From Janthinobacterium sp. PAMC25594 (GTDB lineage: Bacteria; Pseudomonadota; Gammaproteobacteria; Burkholderiales; Burkholderiaceae_D), in the NCBI RefSeq assembly GCF_019443505.1, contig NZ_CP080377.1, positions 5,890,001 through 5,954,000 on the forward strand: a DNA stretch of 64,000 nt. The letters run 5' to 3'. This document shows positions 44,365 to 53,364 of the stretch, in pieces. The translations under genes were made by a program, and so were the position numbers. Under the pieces are notes generated by a model. That model worked only from the letters and a program-made list of their open reading frames with translations, was not told the DNA's origin and did no database searches. Numbering within the stretch: position 1 is the stretch's first letter; the number at the start of each line of letters is the position of its first letter.

Positions 44365-45588
44365 ATGACCACCGCAAGCCCTGTTTCCCCTCCAGCCAGT
44401 TCCATGCCACCGGGCGTGCTGGCGCTGGCCGTCGGCGCCTTTGCCATCGGCGTCACCGAATTCATCGTCGTCGGCATCTTGCCCACCATCGCGAAGGAGT
44501 TGCGGATTTCCATCGAATCGGCGGGCTCGCTGGTCAGCCTGTATGCACTGGCGCTGGCCATCGGCACGCCGCTGCTGGTGCTGCTGATGTCGCGCCTGCC
44601 GCGCAAGGCGGCCTTGCTGGGGCTGATGAGCGTTTTCCTCGCCGGCAACTTGCTGGCCGCCTTGTCGCACACGTTTGCATGGTTGCTGGCGGGACGGGTC
44701 ATCACGGCCGTGGCGCACGGCACCTTCTTTGCCATCGGCGCCACCGTGGCCGCCAGCCTGGTCGCCAAGGCGCAGGCGGGCAGGGCAATTTCCGTGATGT
44801 TTGCGGGTCTGACCCTGGCCATGGTGATCGGCGTGCCGCTCGGCAGTTTCCTCGGCAACTTGATGGGCTGGCGCTTGCCGTTTTTTGCCGTCGTCGTGCT
44901 GGCCGCCGTGGGCCTGGGCGCCATGGCGCGCTGGCTGCCGGCCGGCTTGCAGCAGGGCAAGGGTGGCAAGGCCATGACGCAGCTGGCGGCGCTGGGCAGC
45001 GGCCCCATCCTGACCATGATGGCGGTGACCACGTTCGGTTTCGGCAGCAGCTTTGCCGCGTTTACTTTTATTACGCCCATCCTCACGGATGTGACGGGCT
45101 TTTCCGCCACCATGGCCAGCGCGCTGCTGATCGTGTTCGGCATCGCCACCTTTGCCGGCAACCTGGCGGGCGGCTACCTGACCAGCCACCGGGGCTGGCA
45201 AAAAGCCTTGCGTGTGATGCTGCTGTTGCTGGCCGTCACGCAAGCGGGTGTGGCCCTGAGCATCAGCTCGCCATGGATGATGACGCTGATGCTGTTCGTC
45301 TGGGGCGTGTTCGCCTTCGGCCTGTCGCCCGCCCTGCAAGCGGGCATGCTGGCCACGGCCGAGCGCTACACGCCGCACGCCGTCGATTTCGCCTCGGGCC
45401 TGAACATTTCCGCGTTTAACCTGGGCATTTCCTTCGGCTCCATGCTCGGTGCGCTGATGGTTTCGCGCCAGCTGATGGCATCGTCACCGTGGGCCGGCGT
45501 GGCGGCCGCACTGCTCGCCTTGCTGCCGCTGGCGTGGCTGGCGCGCCGCAACCTGGCTGCCCCTGTGGCGGGGGCGGCCGCGCACTGA
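44365..45588 (+). CDS. MFS transporter, DHA1 (AraJ/YdhP-like)
   Basis: A 407-residue inner-membrane exporter with 12 predicted helices. VGAFAIGVTEFIVVGILPTIAKEL in helix 1, SRLPRKAALLGLMSVFLAGN in the loop 2/3 position, and GRVITAVAHGTFFAIGATVAASL are typical of the AraJ/YdhP-like branch. The substrate cannot be told. It is divergent from a LysR gene, its likely regulator, and convergent with the interrupted EamA gene. Confidence 0.9.
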   Translation: MTTASPVSPPASSMPPGVLALAVGAFAIGVTEFIVVGILPTIAKELRISIESAGSLVSLYALALAIGTPLLVLLMSRLPRKAALLGLMSVFLAGNLLAALSHTFAWLLAGRVITAVAHGTFFAIGATVAASLVAKAQAGRAISVMFAGLTLAMVIGVPLGSFLGNLMGWRLPFFAVVVLAAVGLGAMARWLPAGLQQGKGGKAMTQLAALGSGPILTMMAVTTFGFGSSFAAFTFITPILTDVTGFSATMASALLIVFGIATFAGNLAGGYLTSHRGWQKALRVMLLLLAVTQAGVALSISSPWMMTLMLFVWGVFAFGLSPALQAGMLATAERYTPHAVDFASGLNISAFNLGISFGSMLGALMVSRQLMASSPWAGVAAALLALLPLAWLARRNLAAPVAGAAAH

Positions 45589-45591
45589 GGT

Positions 45592-45690
45592 TCAGGTATG
45601 CACGGCGGCGCACGGCGCATTGCGTTTCTGGCGCTGCGCCATATAGGAACTGCCCATCGACGCGGCCATGATCATGGCGATGGCCAGCTA
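45592..45690 (-). pseudogene. 3' remainder of the EamA exporter gene behind an in-frame TAG
   Basis: Immediately after the TAG (45690-45688) the same frame continues for 31 codons: LAIAMIMAASMGSSYMAQRQ and a basic tail, ending at TGA (45594-45592). This is the normal last helix and tail of RhtA-like proteins, where the residue at the stop position is tryptophan. One G-to-A change (TGG to TAG) explains it. Confidence 0.7.
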
Positions 45691-46482
45691 CTGCCCGGCA
45701 CCCAGCCGCTCGTCGAGCAGGATGAAGGCCAGCATGGCGGCCACGGCCGGTTCCATGCTGCTCATGATGCCGAACGCTTGCGGCGTCAGCCGCTTCAGGG
45801 CCACCATTTCCAGCGAGATCGGTATCGCGCTGGAAATGAGCGCCACGCCCAGGCCCACGCCCAGCACGACGGGCGAGAGCAGGGCGGCGCCGCTATGCAT
45901 CACGCCCACGGGCACCACCACCAGCGCGGCCATCGCCAGGCCCAGCGACACGGAGTGACCCGCATGCAAATGGCTGGCGCGCTTGCCGAAGACGATGTAC
46001 GAGGCCCAGCAGACGGCGGCGCCCAGGGCGAACAGCACGCCCGTGGGATCGAGATTGCTGACGTCGTGGCCGAGCGGCAACAGCAGCGCCAGTCCCGCCA
46101 CGGCCAGTGCCACCCAGACGAAATCGACCGGCCGGCGCGAGGCCAGCAGCGCCACGGCCAGCGGGCCGGAAAATTCGATCGCCACGGCAATGCCGAACGG
46201 AATCGTACGCAGTGCCATATAAAAACACAGGTTGGTCAAACCCAGCGCGCCGCCGTACAGGGCCACCGTGCGCAGGTCGGCGCGGCTCAGCTGCCAGCGC
46301 CACGGGCGCCAGAACAGCAACAGCAGCAGGGCGGAAAAGCCCACGCGCACGGCCGTGGTGCCCTGCGCACCGACCAGCGGGAACAGGCTGTGCTTGGCCC
46401 ACGAGGTGCCCAGTCCAAGGCAGGTGACGGAGCCGAGGATGGCGAGCAGGGGAATGAAGGAGGAATAGCGGCGTAATGGCAT
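45688..46482 (-). CDS. EamA-family amino-acid/metabolite exporter (RhtA-like), truncated by an amber codon
   Basis: A 264-residue inner-membrane protein with nine clear helices of the 10-TMS DMT/EamA fold and RhtA-like motifs (LCFYMALRTIPFGIAVAIEF, SAIPISLEMVALKRL, FGIMSSMEPAVAAMLAFILL). The frame ends at TAG after LDERLGAGQ, in the place where RhtA relatives have QW followed by the tenth helix; that helix is encoded just beyond the stop. The full gene would be 296 residues (45592-46482). Loss of the last helix probably impairs the protein unless the amber codon is suppressed. It is divergent from an Lrp-family gene that probably regulates it. Confidence 0.85.
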   Translation of the reverse strand: MPLRRYSSFIPLLAILGSVTCLGLGTSWAKHSLFPLVGAQGTTAVRVGFSALLLLLFWRPWRWQLSRADLRTVALYGGALGLTNLCFYMALRTIPFGIAVAIEFSGPLAVALLASRRPVDFVWVALAVAGLALLLPLGHDVSNLDPTGVLFALGAAVCWASYIVFGKRASHLHAGHSVSLGLAMAALVVVPVGVMHSGAALLSPVVLGVGLGVALISSAIPISLEMVALKRLTPQAFGIMSSMEPAVAAMLAFILLDERLGAGQ

Positions 46483-46559
46483 GGTGATAAATGGCTTGAT
46501 ATCGGGATGGTGAAAGTTTATTGTGTCTGATCCGATATTTGTACTGCATTTTGACCTCC

Positions 46560-47048
46560 ATGACGCAACTTTCGCTCACGCCTTCTCCCGACCTCGATGC
46601 CTTCGACCTGGCCATCCTCGATATCTTGCAGCGCGATAACACGACTTCGCAGCGCGAAATCGCCCAGGCCGTGCATTTGTCCGCGCCGGCCGTGCAGCGC
46701 CGGATCCGCCGCCTGCGCGAAAGCGGGGTGATCCGTCAGGAAGTGGCCGTGCTCGACGCGAGTCGCCTGGGCCGCCCGCTGATCTTGACGGTGGAAGTGC
46801 ATCTGCACGACGAGCACCCGCTGCGCACGGCCGGCATGCGCGCGCGCATCATGGCCGAGCCTGCCATCCAGCAGTGCTACGGCATCACGGGCGAGGCCGA
46901 CTACCTGCTGCTCATCACGGCCAGCAGCATGGCCGAATATGAGGCGCTGACGGAGCGGCTGTTCGGCGGCGACGACAATATCCGGCGCTACCGCACCTCG
47001 GTGGCCTTGACCTGCCTCAAGATGGGCTTGCACGTGCCGCTGGGGTAG
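46560..47048 (+). CDS. Lrp/AsnC-family transcriptional regulator
   Basis: A 162-residue regulator with an N-terminal HTH (LAILDILQRDNTTSQREIAQ, AVHLSAPAVQRRIRRLRESG) and a C-terminal RAM/AsnC ligand-binding domain (CYGITGEADYLLLITASSM, FGGDDNIRRYRTSVAL). The family usually senses amino acids. It is divergent from the EamA exporter (77 nt between starts), so it likely controls amino-acid export, as LysR- and Lrp-type genes often do beside such exporters. The first codon was set at MTQLSLTPSPDL; the upstream sequence lacks a good ribosome binding site. Confidence 0.9.
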   Translation: MTQLSLTPSPDLDAFDLAILDILQRDNTTSQREIAQAVHLSAPAVQRRIRRLRESGVIRQEVAVLDASRLGRPLILTVEVHLHDEHPLRTAGMRARIMAEPAIQQCYGITGEADYLLLITASSMAEYEALTERLFGGDDNIRRYRTSVALTCLKMGLHVPLG

Positions 47049-47093
47049 GCGCCGATTTCACTCTGGCATAATCAGCAGGGACAGCAGGGACGA

Positions 47094-47753
47094 ATGAGGG
47101 AGCGTGAGATGGAGGAGCAGGAAAATGCGCATCTGGCCGATCCCGGCCTGCTTGCCGCCTGGCTGGCGGCACGCTCGATTGCGCGCGGGCTGGCGCCGCC
47201 CGTACCCGATCACGGCGGGTGGCGCGTCGAGACGGGCTTGCCAGGCGAAATCCGACGCTACGTTTTTTCGGGGCCTGTTGCAGCCATCAGCACGTTGGCA
47301 GCCTCGATTCACCGTCCGCATATTCTCATCAAGATGTGCGGTACCGGCGAGCAATTGCTGCGCCTTTTGCCGCCTCGGTGGCAATTGCTGCCTGGCGGCT
47401 TTTTCATGACCCATGAAGGCAGTCTGCCGGCGCCATCTCTGCCGGCCGGATACCGGCTTGTCGTCGCAACGTCGCAGGCAATCACGACGGCGCGTATTCT
47501 GACCGGTGATGGCTCGGTCGCCGCCAGCGGCCATGCCGTGGAACATGCCGGCGCCTTTGTCTTTGACCGGATCGTCACGGAAGCCGCACATCGGCGCCAG
47601 GGGCTGGGGAGGGCGCTGATCGCCGCGCTGGCGGCCAGGCAGCGATCGGGCAGCGCGCGGCGTGTGCTGGTGGCAACCGAGGATGGCTTGAAACTGTATG
47701 CGAGCCTGGGCTGGCACACCCGGTCACCGTATTCGACGGCAGCGATCATTTGA
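47094..47753 (+). CDS. GNAT-family N-acetyltransferase
   Basis: A 219-residue cytosolic protein. The C-terminal half has the acetyl-CoA-binding motif of GNAT enzymes, IVTEAAHRRQGLGRALIAAL (R/Q-x-x-G-x-G/A), and the closing segment VLVATEDGLKLYASLGW. The N-terminal ~110 residues are a separate region with two cysteine-poor beta/alpha parts that may position a substrate. The substrate is unknown. The ATG at 47094 has GGGA just upstream; MEEQE five codons later is an alternative. Confidence 0.82.
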   Translation: MREREMEEQENAHLADPGLLAAWLAARSIARGLAPPVPDHGGWRVETGLPGEIRRYVFSGPVAAISTLAASIHRPHILIKMCGTGEQLLRLLPPRWQLLPGGFFMTHEGSLPAPSLPAGYRLVVATSQAITTARILTGDGSVAASGHAVEHAGAFVFDRIVTEAAHRRQGLGRALIAALAARQRSGSARRVLVATEDGLKLYASLGWHTRSPYSTAAII

Positions 47754-47805
47754 GGTCGCGATACCGAACTTGCGCAGCGTGGATGCCGGGCGGCCATGCC
47801 ACGCC

Positions 47806-48348
47806 TTACTGCTCCTCGCGCTCGGCATCGCGCTCGCGGCAGCTCAAGGACGCGTAATGGCCCTTGGGCATCCTGGTCTTGATGGCAACCTCGTTCAGTT
47901 CATGCCGGATATCGACGGGGTCGCGCAAGGTGCAGCGCTGGGCGCGGGCGAACGCTTGCAGCGTCTTTGTGCTGCCCAGCACCTTGACAATGACGCCTGC
48001 GCCGGGGCTGACGCAGCAGCCGATGTATTGCGTGATGTATTCTTCCTCGATGAGCACCAGTTCATGTCCCATGAAGCTTGCCGGCTTCTTGAGCAGATAG
48101 TAATCGGTGTAATCGGCGCGCTGGTCGGGGTGCTGGCCAAGGTAGCCTTCGCGCATGTAGGCCCGGATGGCCTTGCCGGAGGTGCCCACCCTGGCTGTCG
48201 TGCCCTGTTTCAGGTGCAGCGCGTGGATCAGGTCGCTTTCAAGCCCGGGATCGGCGGCGTGGGCGCTGGCGCAACTGGCGGCCAGCAGAAGCGAGCCGAT
48301 CAGGCGGCGGGTGCGGCGCCATTCAGGCAGGGGAGGGATGGCTTGCAT
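47806..48348 (-). CDS. exported protein of unknown function
   Basis: A 180-residue protein. After a short basic N-terminus a signal-peptide-like segment appears (LIGSLLLAASCASAHA, residues ~17-32), so it is probably periplasmic. The mature part has several cysteines (GCCVSPGAGVIVKVLG, AQRCTLRDP, LSCRERD) and the acidic LVLIEEEYITQYI. I do not recognise a family. The start MQAIPPLPEW was chosen because it is the first before the signal segment; upstream codons are low-quality. Confidence 0.6.
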   Translation of the reverse strand: MQAIPPLPEWRRTRRLIGSLLLAASCASAHAADPGLESDLIHALHLKQGTTARVGTSGKAIRAYMREGYLGQHPDQRADYTDYYLLKKPASFMGHELVLIEEEYITQYIGCCVSPGAGVIVKVLGSTKTLQAFARAQRCTLRDPVDIRHELNEVAIKTRMPKGHYASLSCRERDAEREEQ

Positions 48349-48454
48349 ATATTCAAACGAAGGGGGAGAAGAGGCGCAGTGTAGCGCACGCCAGCCATTG
48401 CGCGTGGCACAATGCGTGACCCGCACGCCACGTGCCACTCACCCCAGGACTTTC

Positions 48455-48838
48455 ATGACCCGCGCCATCCTTGACGAAGCCCAGATTCATCCCGCCGCCC
48501 GCCCCTTGATCGGCAGCAAGCACCAGGACATCGTGCGCGACGTGCAGGCGGCCATCGCCGCGCACCAGGTGGTCGTCGTCGGCATGGCGCTCAATCCGTT
48601 TCCCCGCAAGGCGCGCAAGATCCTCGACGTGCTGGGCACGCCCTACCAGTACCTGCAATACGGCAGCTATCTGAACCAGTGGCACCGGCGCAATGCGCTG
48701 AAAATGTGGACGGGCTGGCCGACGTTCCCCATGGTCTTTGTCAACGGCGTGCTCATCGGTGGCGCCAGCGAACTGCAAAAGATCGTGGAAAATGGCGAGT
48801 TCAGCGCCATGCTGGCGAAGAAGCTACGCGCGATTTAA
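48455..48838 (+). CDS. glutaredoxin-like protein without active-site cysteines
   Basis: A 127-residue cytosolic protein with a glutaredoxin-like C-terminal half: VVVVGMALNPFPRKARKILD, then WPTFPMVFVNGVLIGGASEL, the typical TVP/GG pattern (here WPTFP and IGGASEL). Where a CPYC or CGFS active site should be, the sequence is NPFP, and the whole protein contains no cysteine at all. It therefore cannot be a thiol oxidoreductase of the usual kind. It may bind glutathione or act as a structural or regulatory relative. It stands alone, convergent with a DUF3820 gene. Confidence 0.8.
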   Translation: MTRAILDEAQIHPAARPLIGSKHQDIVRDVQAAIAAHQVVVVGMALNPFPRKARKILDVLGTPYQYLQYGSYLNQWHRRNALKMWTGWPTFPMVFVNGVLIGGASELQKIVENGEFSAMLAKKLRAI

Positions 48839-48846
48839 GTCCCGTC

Positions 48847-49083
48847 TTATTCTCCCGGCCGCCACGGCGACTTGCGCGTGCGCAAGGGGTCAAGCAAGCC
48901 GCGCAAATCGTTATGGTCGAGCTCGTACATCAGCGCAATTAAACTGCCCAGTTCGCCCGAGGGGAAGCCCTCGCGCGCGAACCAGCCCAGGTAGTGTCCC
49001 GGCAAGTCTGCCAGCAAGCGTCCCTGATATTTCCCATATGGCATTTCGCGCGTGACCAGCAGCGCCAGTTTTTCTGAATTCAT
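48847..49083 (-). CDS. DUF3820-family small protein
   Basis: A 78-residue protein matching the DUF3820 pattern: MPYGKYQGRLLADLPGHYLGWF and the acidic/aliphatic C-terminal half (LGSLIALMYELDHNDLRGLL). Such short domains are thought to be nucleic-acid or exonuclease associated in some proteins, but the function of the stand-alone form is not known. The ATG was set at MNSEKLALLV. It reads opposite to its neighbours, ending 8 nt from the glutaredoxin-like gene. Confidence 0.75.
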   Translation of the reverse strand: MNSEKLALLVTREMPYGKYQGRLLADLPGHYLGWFAREGFPSGELGSLIALMYELDHNDLRGLLDPLRTRKSPWRPGE

Positions 49084-49227
49084 GCGACCGCTCCGTAATT
49101 GATCGATGCAGTGTAGCAGAACACGATATTGTTGAGTATGGCGCAAATATCATCTGCCCGAGGAGGTATTTTTCGCCACAAAGAAAAGCCCGATACTGCA
49201 TGCCAACATCATTTATCGGAGTTTGTC

Positions 49228-50439
49228 ATGCCCATTGCCTTGCTCGCGCTGACCCTCAGCGCCTTTGCCATCGGAACCACCGAGTTTGTCATTGTCGGGT
49301 TGTTGCCCACCATCGCCGCCGACCTGGGCGTCAACCTGCCATCGGCCGGCCTGCTGGTCAGCCTGTATGCGCTGGGCGTCGCCGTCGGTGCGCCCGTGCT
49401 GACGGCCCTGACGGGCAAGATCCCGCGCAAAACCTTGCTATTGTCGCTGATGGTCCTGTTCACCCTGGGCAATTTGCTGGCCTGGAAGTCGCCCGGCTAC
49501 GAAACCCTCGTCATCGCCCGCATCCTGACGGGTCTGGCGCATGGCGTGTTCTTTTCCATCGGCTCGACCATCGCCACCTCGCTGGTGCCGAAGGACAAGG
49601 CGGCCAGCGCGATTGCCATCATGTTTACGGGCCTGACCGTGGCCCTGGTGACGGGCGTGCCGCTGGGCACCTTCATCGGCCAGCATTTCGGCTGGCGCGA
49701 AACCTTCCTCGCCGTCTCGGCGCTGGGACTGGTCGCCTTTGTCGGCAGCCTGCTGTACGTGCCGTCGACCATCGCCCACAGCAAGCCGGCGTCCCTGCTG
49801 CAGCAAGTGCAGGTGCTGGGCCAGCCCCGGCTGCTGCTGGTGTACGCCATGACGGCCGTCGGCTATGGCGGCTCCTTCATCGCATTTACATATCTGGCGC
49901 CCATCCTGCAGCAAGTGTCGGGATTCAGCGCCGGCGCCGTGGGCGCGGTGATGCTCGTGTATGGCGTCTCCGTGGCGTTCGGCAATATCTGGGGCGGCAA
50001 GCTGGCCGACAAGAAGGGCCCTGTCAGCGCCCTGAAACGGATCTTTTTGCTGCTGGCGTTTGTTTTGCTGCTGTTGACCTTCACGGCGCCGCATCCCGTA
50101 CTCGTCGTCATCACCGTGCTGCTGTGGGGCGCCGTGGCCTTCGGTAATGTTGCAGGATTACAAGTGTATGTGGTGCAGCAGGCGGAACACTTTACGCCTC
50201 GTGCCGTCGATGTCGCTTCGGGCTTGAATATCGCCGCCTTCAACCTGGGCATCGCCGGCGGCGCCTGGGGCGGTGGCCTGATCGTGGAACACCTGGGCCT
50301 GGTGCACACGGGCTGGATCGGCGCCATCGTCGTGCTGGGCGCATTCGGCTTGACGGCCCTGAGCGGCCGGATGGACCGCCTCAATCCCATCCCCGTGCGT
50401 GCTGGCGGCGAAAAGTCGCTCCATTCGGTGGGGCATTAA
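49228..50439 (+). CDS. MFS transporter, DHA1 family
   Basis: A 403-residue inner-membrane exporter of the same AraJ-like branch as the gene at 44365 but clearly different in sequence. Helix 1 reads ALTLSAFAIGTTEFVIVGLL, the loop 2/3 region GKIPRKTLLLSLMVLFTLGN, and later VASGLNIAAFNLGIAGGAWGG is conserved. No regulator gene is adjacent: the DUF3820 gene diverges upstream and a YeeE/YedE gene follows. The ATG chosen (MPIALLAL) is 144 nt after the divergent gene's start. Confidence 0.9.
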   Translation: MPIALLALTLSAFAIGTTEFVIVGLLPTIAADLGVNLPSAGLLVSLYALGVAVGAPVLTALTGKIPRKTLLLSLMVLFTLGNLLAWKSPGYETLVIARILTGLAHGVFFSIGSTIATSLVPKDKAASAIAIMFTGLTVALVTGVPLGTFIGQHFGWRETFLAVSALGLVAFVGSLLYVPSTIAHSKPASLLQQVQVLGQPRLLLVYAMTAVGYGGSFIAFTYLAPILQQVSGFSAGAVGAVMLVYGVSVAFGNIWGGKLADKKGPVSALKRIFLLLAFVLLLLTFTAPHPVLVVITVLLWGAVAFGNVAGLQVYVVQQAEHFTPRAVDVASGLNIAAFNLGIAGGAWGGGLIVEHLGLVHTGWIGAIVVLGAFGLTALSGRMDRLNPIPVRAGGEKSLHSVGH

Positions 50440-50524
50440 GCCTGCTTGATCCGCAAGCAAGTCGCTGGCATGCGCGAGAGTAGGGTTTACAATGGTGTTT
50501 CCTTTTCTCTCGCCCATACTCCTC

Positions 50525-51742
50525 ATGTCCGATACAGCAACTTCACCGCTACGCCTGCGCACCGATATCAATCCGAAACCGCTGGGCGTTGCGCTTGTGC
50601 TCATCGTGCTGGGCGCGTGGTATCTGGCGCAAACCGTCGGCGCCACCCAGTCCGCGCTGTACGTGGTGGGCGCCTTGCTCGGCATCACCCTGTATCACGC
50701 GGCGTTCGGTTTCACGTCCGCCTGGCGCGTCTTCATCGCCGATGGCCGCGGCGACGGCTTGCGCGCGCAAATGCTGATGCTGGCTGTCGGCGTGGCGCTG
50801 TTTTTCCCTGCGCTGTCGGCCGGCACCCTGTTCGGCACGCCCGTCGCGGGCCTGGTGTCTCCCGCCGGCACTTCCGTCATCTTCGGCGCCTTCATCTTCG
50901 GCATCGGCATGCAACTGGGCGGCGGTTGCGCTTCCGGCACCTTATATACAGTCGGTGGAGGCAGTACGCGCATGCTCATCACCCTGGCCGCCTTCATCGT
51001 CGGCTCCGTGATCGGCACGGCGCACATGCCGTTCTGGACGGCGTTGCCGCAATTGAAACCCATTTCCCTCGTCACAAGCCTGGGCCTGGTGCCCGCGCTG
51101 GCGCTGAACTGGATCGTTTTTGCATTGATCGCCGGCATCACGGTGCTGGTGGAAAAGCGCCGCCATGGCAAGCTCGTCGCCACGCCGCTGCGCCCGTCAC
51201 AGGCGTCGCCCTGGCTGCACGGCCCCTGGCCGCTGGTGGCGGGCGCCGTCGCGCTCGTCGTGCTCAATTTCATCACCCTGGCGCTGTCGGGCAAGCCGTG
51301 GGGCGTGACGTCCGCGTTTGCCCTGTGGGGCGCGAAGGCCGCATCGGTGGTCGGCATCGACACGGCCAGCTGGGCTTACTGGTCGACCAAGGCCAACGCG
51401 GCCGCGCTGGCCGCGCCGCTGACGCAAGACAAGACGTCCGTGATGGACATCGGCATCGTGCTGGGCGCCATGCTGGCCGCGGCCTTGGCCGGCCGCTACG
51501 CGCCCGTGTGGCGCATCCCGCGCCGCTCGGTCATCGCCGCCGTCGTCGGCGGCTTGCTGCTCGGCTACGGCGCGCGCCTGGCCTACGGCTGCAATATCGG
51601 CGCGTATTTCAGCGGCATCATCTCGGGCAGCCTGCACGGCTGGCTGTGGCTGGTCTGCGCCTTCCTCGGCAACGTCGTCGGCACGCGCTTGCGTCCGTGG
51701 TTCGGCCTGGAAGTGGAGAAAGTCAAACCGAGCGGCTGCTGA
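50525..51742 (+). CDS. YeeE/YedE-family (TsuA-like) sulfur-compound transporter
   Basis: A 405-residue inner-membrane protein with the two-fold YeeE/YedE repeat. TsuA-like conserved cysteines are visible in QLGGGCASGTLYTVGGG (Cys135) and YGARLAYGCNIGAYFSG (about Cys354), and a cysteine is the very last residue (SGC). In the family these move thiosulfate or similar sulfur anions. The ATG was chosen at MSDTATSPLR, with no strong ribosome binding site. No TusA partner gene was seen in the next few genes. Confidence 0.85.
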   Translation: MSDTATSPLRLRTDINPKPLGVALVLIVLGAWYLAQTVGATQSALYVVGALLGITLYHAAFGFTSAWRVFIADGRGDGLRAQMLMLAVGVALFFPALSAGTLFGTPVAGLVSPAGTSVIFGAFIFGIGMQLGGGCASGTLYTVGGGSTRMLITLAAFIVGSVIGTAHMPFWTALPQLKPISLVTSLGLVPALALNWIVFALIAGITVLVEKRRHGKLVATPLRPSQASPWLHGPWPLVAGAVALVVLNFITLALSGKPWGVTSAFALWGAKAASVVGIDTASWAYWSTKANAAALAAPLTQDKTSVMDIGIVLGAMLAAALAGRYAPVWRIPRRSVIAAVVGGLLLGYGARLAYGCNIGAYFSGIISGSLHGWLWLVCAFLGNVVGTRLRPWFGLEVEKVKPSGC

Positions 51743-51823
51743 GGCCTGATTGACCGGGGGCATTGCTGTACGCTTTGTTGTATATTGCTGCCCCTGTTCC
51801 TCTTTGCCGCCAGCGCAACGTCC

Positions 51824-53302
51824 ATGTCCCCAGCCATCCTGTTTGCCGTCGTCCTCGCGTATTTTTTGATCCTGCTGGGCGTGGCATGGCGCACCTCGCG
51901 CCATGCGACCAACGACAGTTTTTTCATCGGCAACAAAGACAGCAACTGGATGCTGGTGGCCTTCGGCATGGTGGGCACGACGCTCACGGGCGTGACCTTC
52001 ATCAGCGTGCCTGGCGCCGTGGGCAGCAACGGTTTCGGCTACATCCAGCTGATGATCGGTTATGTGCTCGGCTACCTGGCCATCACCTTCATTTTGCTGC
52101 CGCTGTACTACCGGCTGCAGCTGACCTCCATTTACCGCTACCTGGAACTGCGCCTGGGACGCCGCTCGTACCAGAGCGGGGCGGCGTTTTTCATCGTCTC
52201 GCGGCTGCTGGGCGCCACGGCGCGGCTGTATCTGGTGGTCAATATCCTGCAAGCCACCATACTCGACAGCCTGGGCGTGCCGTTCTGGCTGACGGCCGGC
52301 GTCGTGCTGCTGCTGATCCTGCTCTACACCTACGAGGGCGGCGTCAAGACCATCGTCTGGACCGACACCCTGCAAACGGCGTGCATGCTGGCCGGCCTCG
52401 TCATTTGCAGCGTGTTTTTATTGCGCGCCATGGACCTGTCGCTCATCGACAGCCTCGAGCGCATGCGCGCGCAGGGCCTCACGCGCATCTTCACCGTCGA
52501 CCCGGACAGCCCCGCCTATGTGTGGAAGCACATTCTCGCCGGCATGTTCATCACGATCGCCATGACGGGCATGGACCAGGAAATGATGCAAAAGAACATT
52601 TCCGTGCGCACCTTGCGCGACTCGCAAAAGAATATGCTGAGTCTCACCGTCGTGCTGACTGGCGTGCTGCTGCTGTTCCTGTTTTTGGGCGGACTGCTGC
52701 ACCTGTACGCGCCGCTGGCCGGCGTAACGGCGACGGGAGATAAACTGTTCCCCGCCGTCGTGCTCGGCCACTTCCCCGCCGTGGTGCAACTGATTTTCTT
52801 CATCGCCCTCATCTCCGCCCTGTTTCCCAGCGTGGATGGGGCGCTCACGGCCCTCACGTCCACCTTCTGCATCGACATTTTGGGCGTGCAGCGCAGGCCG
52901 GAGTTGAGCGCGGCGGCGCAGATGCGCTGGCGCCGCCGTGTGCACCTGGGTTTTGCCGCCCTGTTTTTGATCCTGATCATGGCCTTCAAGTGGCTGGACG
53001 ACCCCAGCATGATCGGCGTGATCCTGAAGCTGGCCAGCTATACCTATGGTCCGCTGCTGGGCCTGTTCGCCTTCGGCCTGCTGAGCCGGCGCGGCGTACG
53101 CGACCGCTGGGTACCGCTGGTGGCTGTGGCGGGGCCGCTGCTGTGCGCGCTGATCGAAGGGGAGCAGGCGCGGCTGTTCGAACATTACCGCATCGGCCTG
53201 GAACTGCTGATCATCAATGGCGCCCTGGTGCTGGCGGGCCTGTTCCTCATTTCCACGCCTGTGCCAGTGCATGCCAAAGACGAGATACAGTTGTCAAAAT
53301 AA
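51824..53302 (+). CDS. sodium:solute symporter (SSS family)
   Basis: A 492-residue inner-membrane transporter with about 13-14 helices. It has family features such as FGMVGTTLTGVTFISVPGAVG, YRLQLTSIYRYLELRLGRRS, and VWTDTLQTACMLAGL. Na+-coupled uptake of an unidentified solute is likely. The ATG at 51824 gives a normal first helix (PAILFAVVLAYFLILLGVAW); a TTG 39 nt upstream is possible but less likely. It precedes sppA by 62 nt. Confidence 0.88.
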   Translation: MSPAILFAVVLAYFLILLGVAWRTSRHATNDSFFIGNKDSNWMLVAFGMVGTTLTGVTFISVPGAVGSNGFGYIQLMIGYVLGYLAITFILLPLYYRLQLTSIYRYLELRLGRRSYQSGAAFFIVSRLLGATARLYLVVNILQATILDSLGVPFWLTAGVVLLLILLYTYEGGVKTIVWTDTLQTACMLAGLVICSVFLLRAMDLSLIDSLERMRAQGLTRIFTVDPDSPAYVWKHILAGMFITIAMTGMDQEMMQKNISVRTLRDSQKNMLSLTVVLTGVLLLFLFLGGLLHLYAPLAGVTATGDKLFPAVVLGHFPAVVQLIFFIALISALFPSVDGALTALTSTFCIDILGVQRRPELSAAAQMRWRRRVHLGFAALFLILIMAFKWLDDPSMIGVILKLASYTYGPLLGLFAFGLLSRRGVRDRWVPLVAVAGPLLCALIEGEQARLFEHYRIGLELLIINGALVLAGLFLISTPVPVHAKDEIQLSK

Positions 53303-53364
53303 GACGATTCAAGCCGTTTTCAGTTATATTGGTTTCCTTTAGGTACATAACCCACGGAGCATCA

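Noticed and set aside
45598..46476. 292-codon open frame on the plus strand
   Set aside because: It overlaps the EamA gene antisense, is His/Gln/Gly/Arg-rich, and has no domain. The minus-strand frame is clearly the real gene.
50446..51753. 435-codon open frame overlapping the YeeE/YedE gene
   Set aside because: It reads another frame of the same strand and is Arg/Ala/Gly-rich without membrane helices; the YeeE/YedE frame carries the conserved cysteine motifs.
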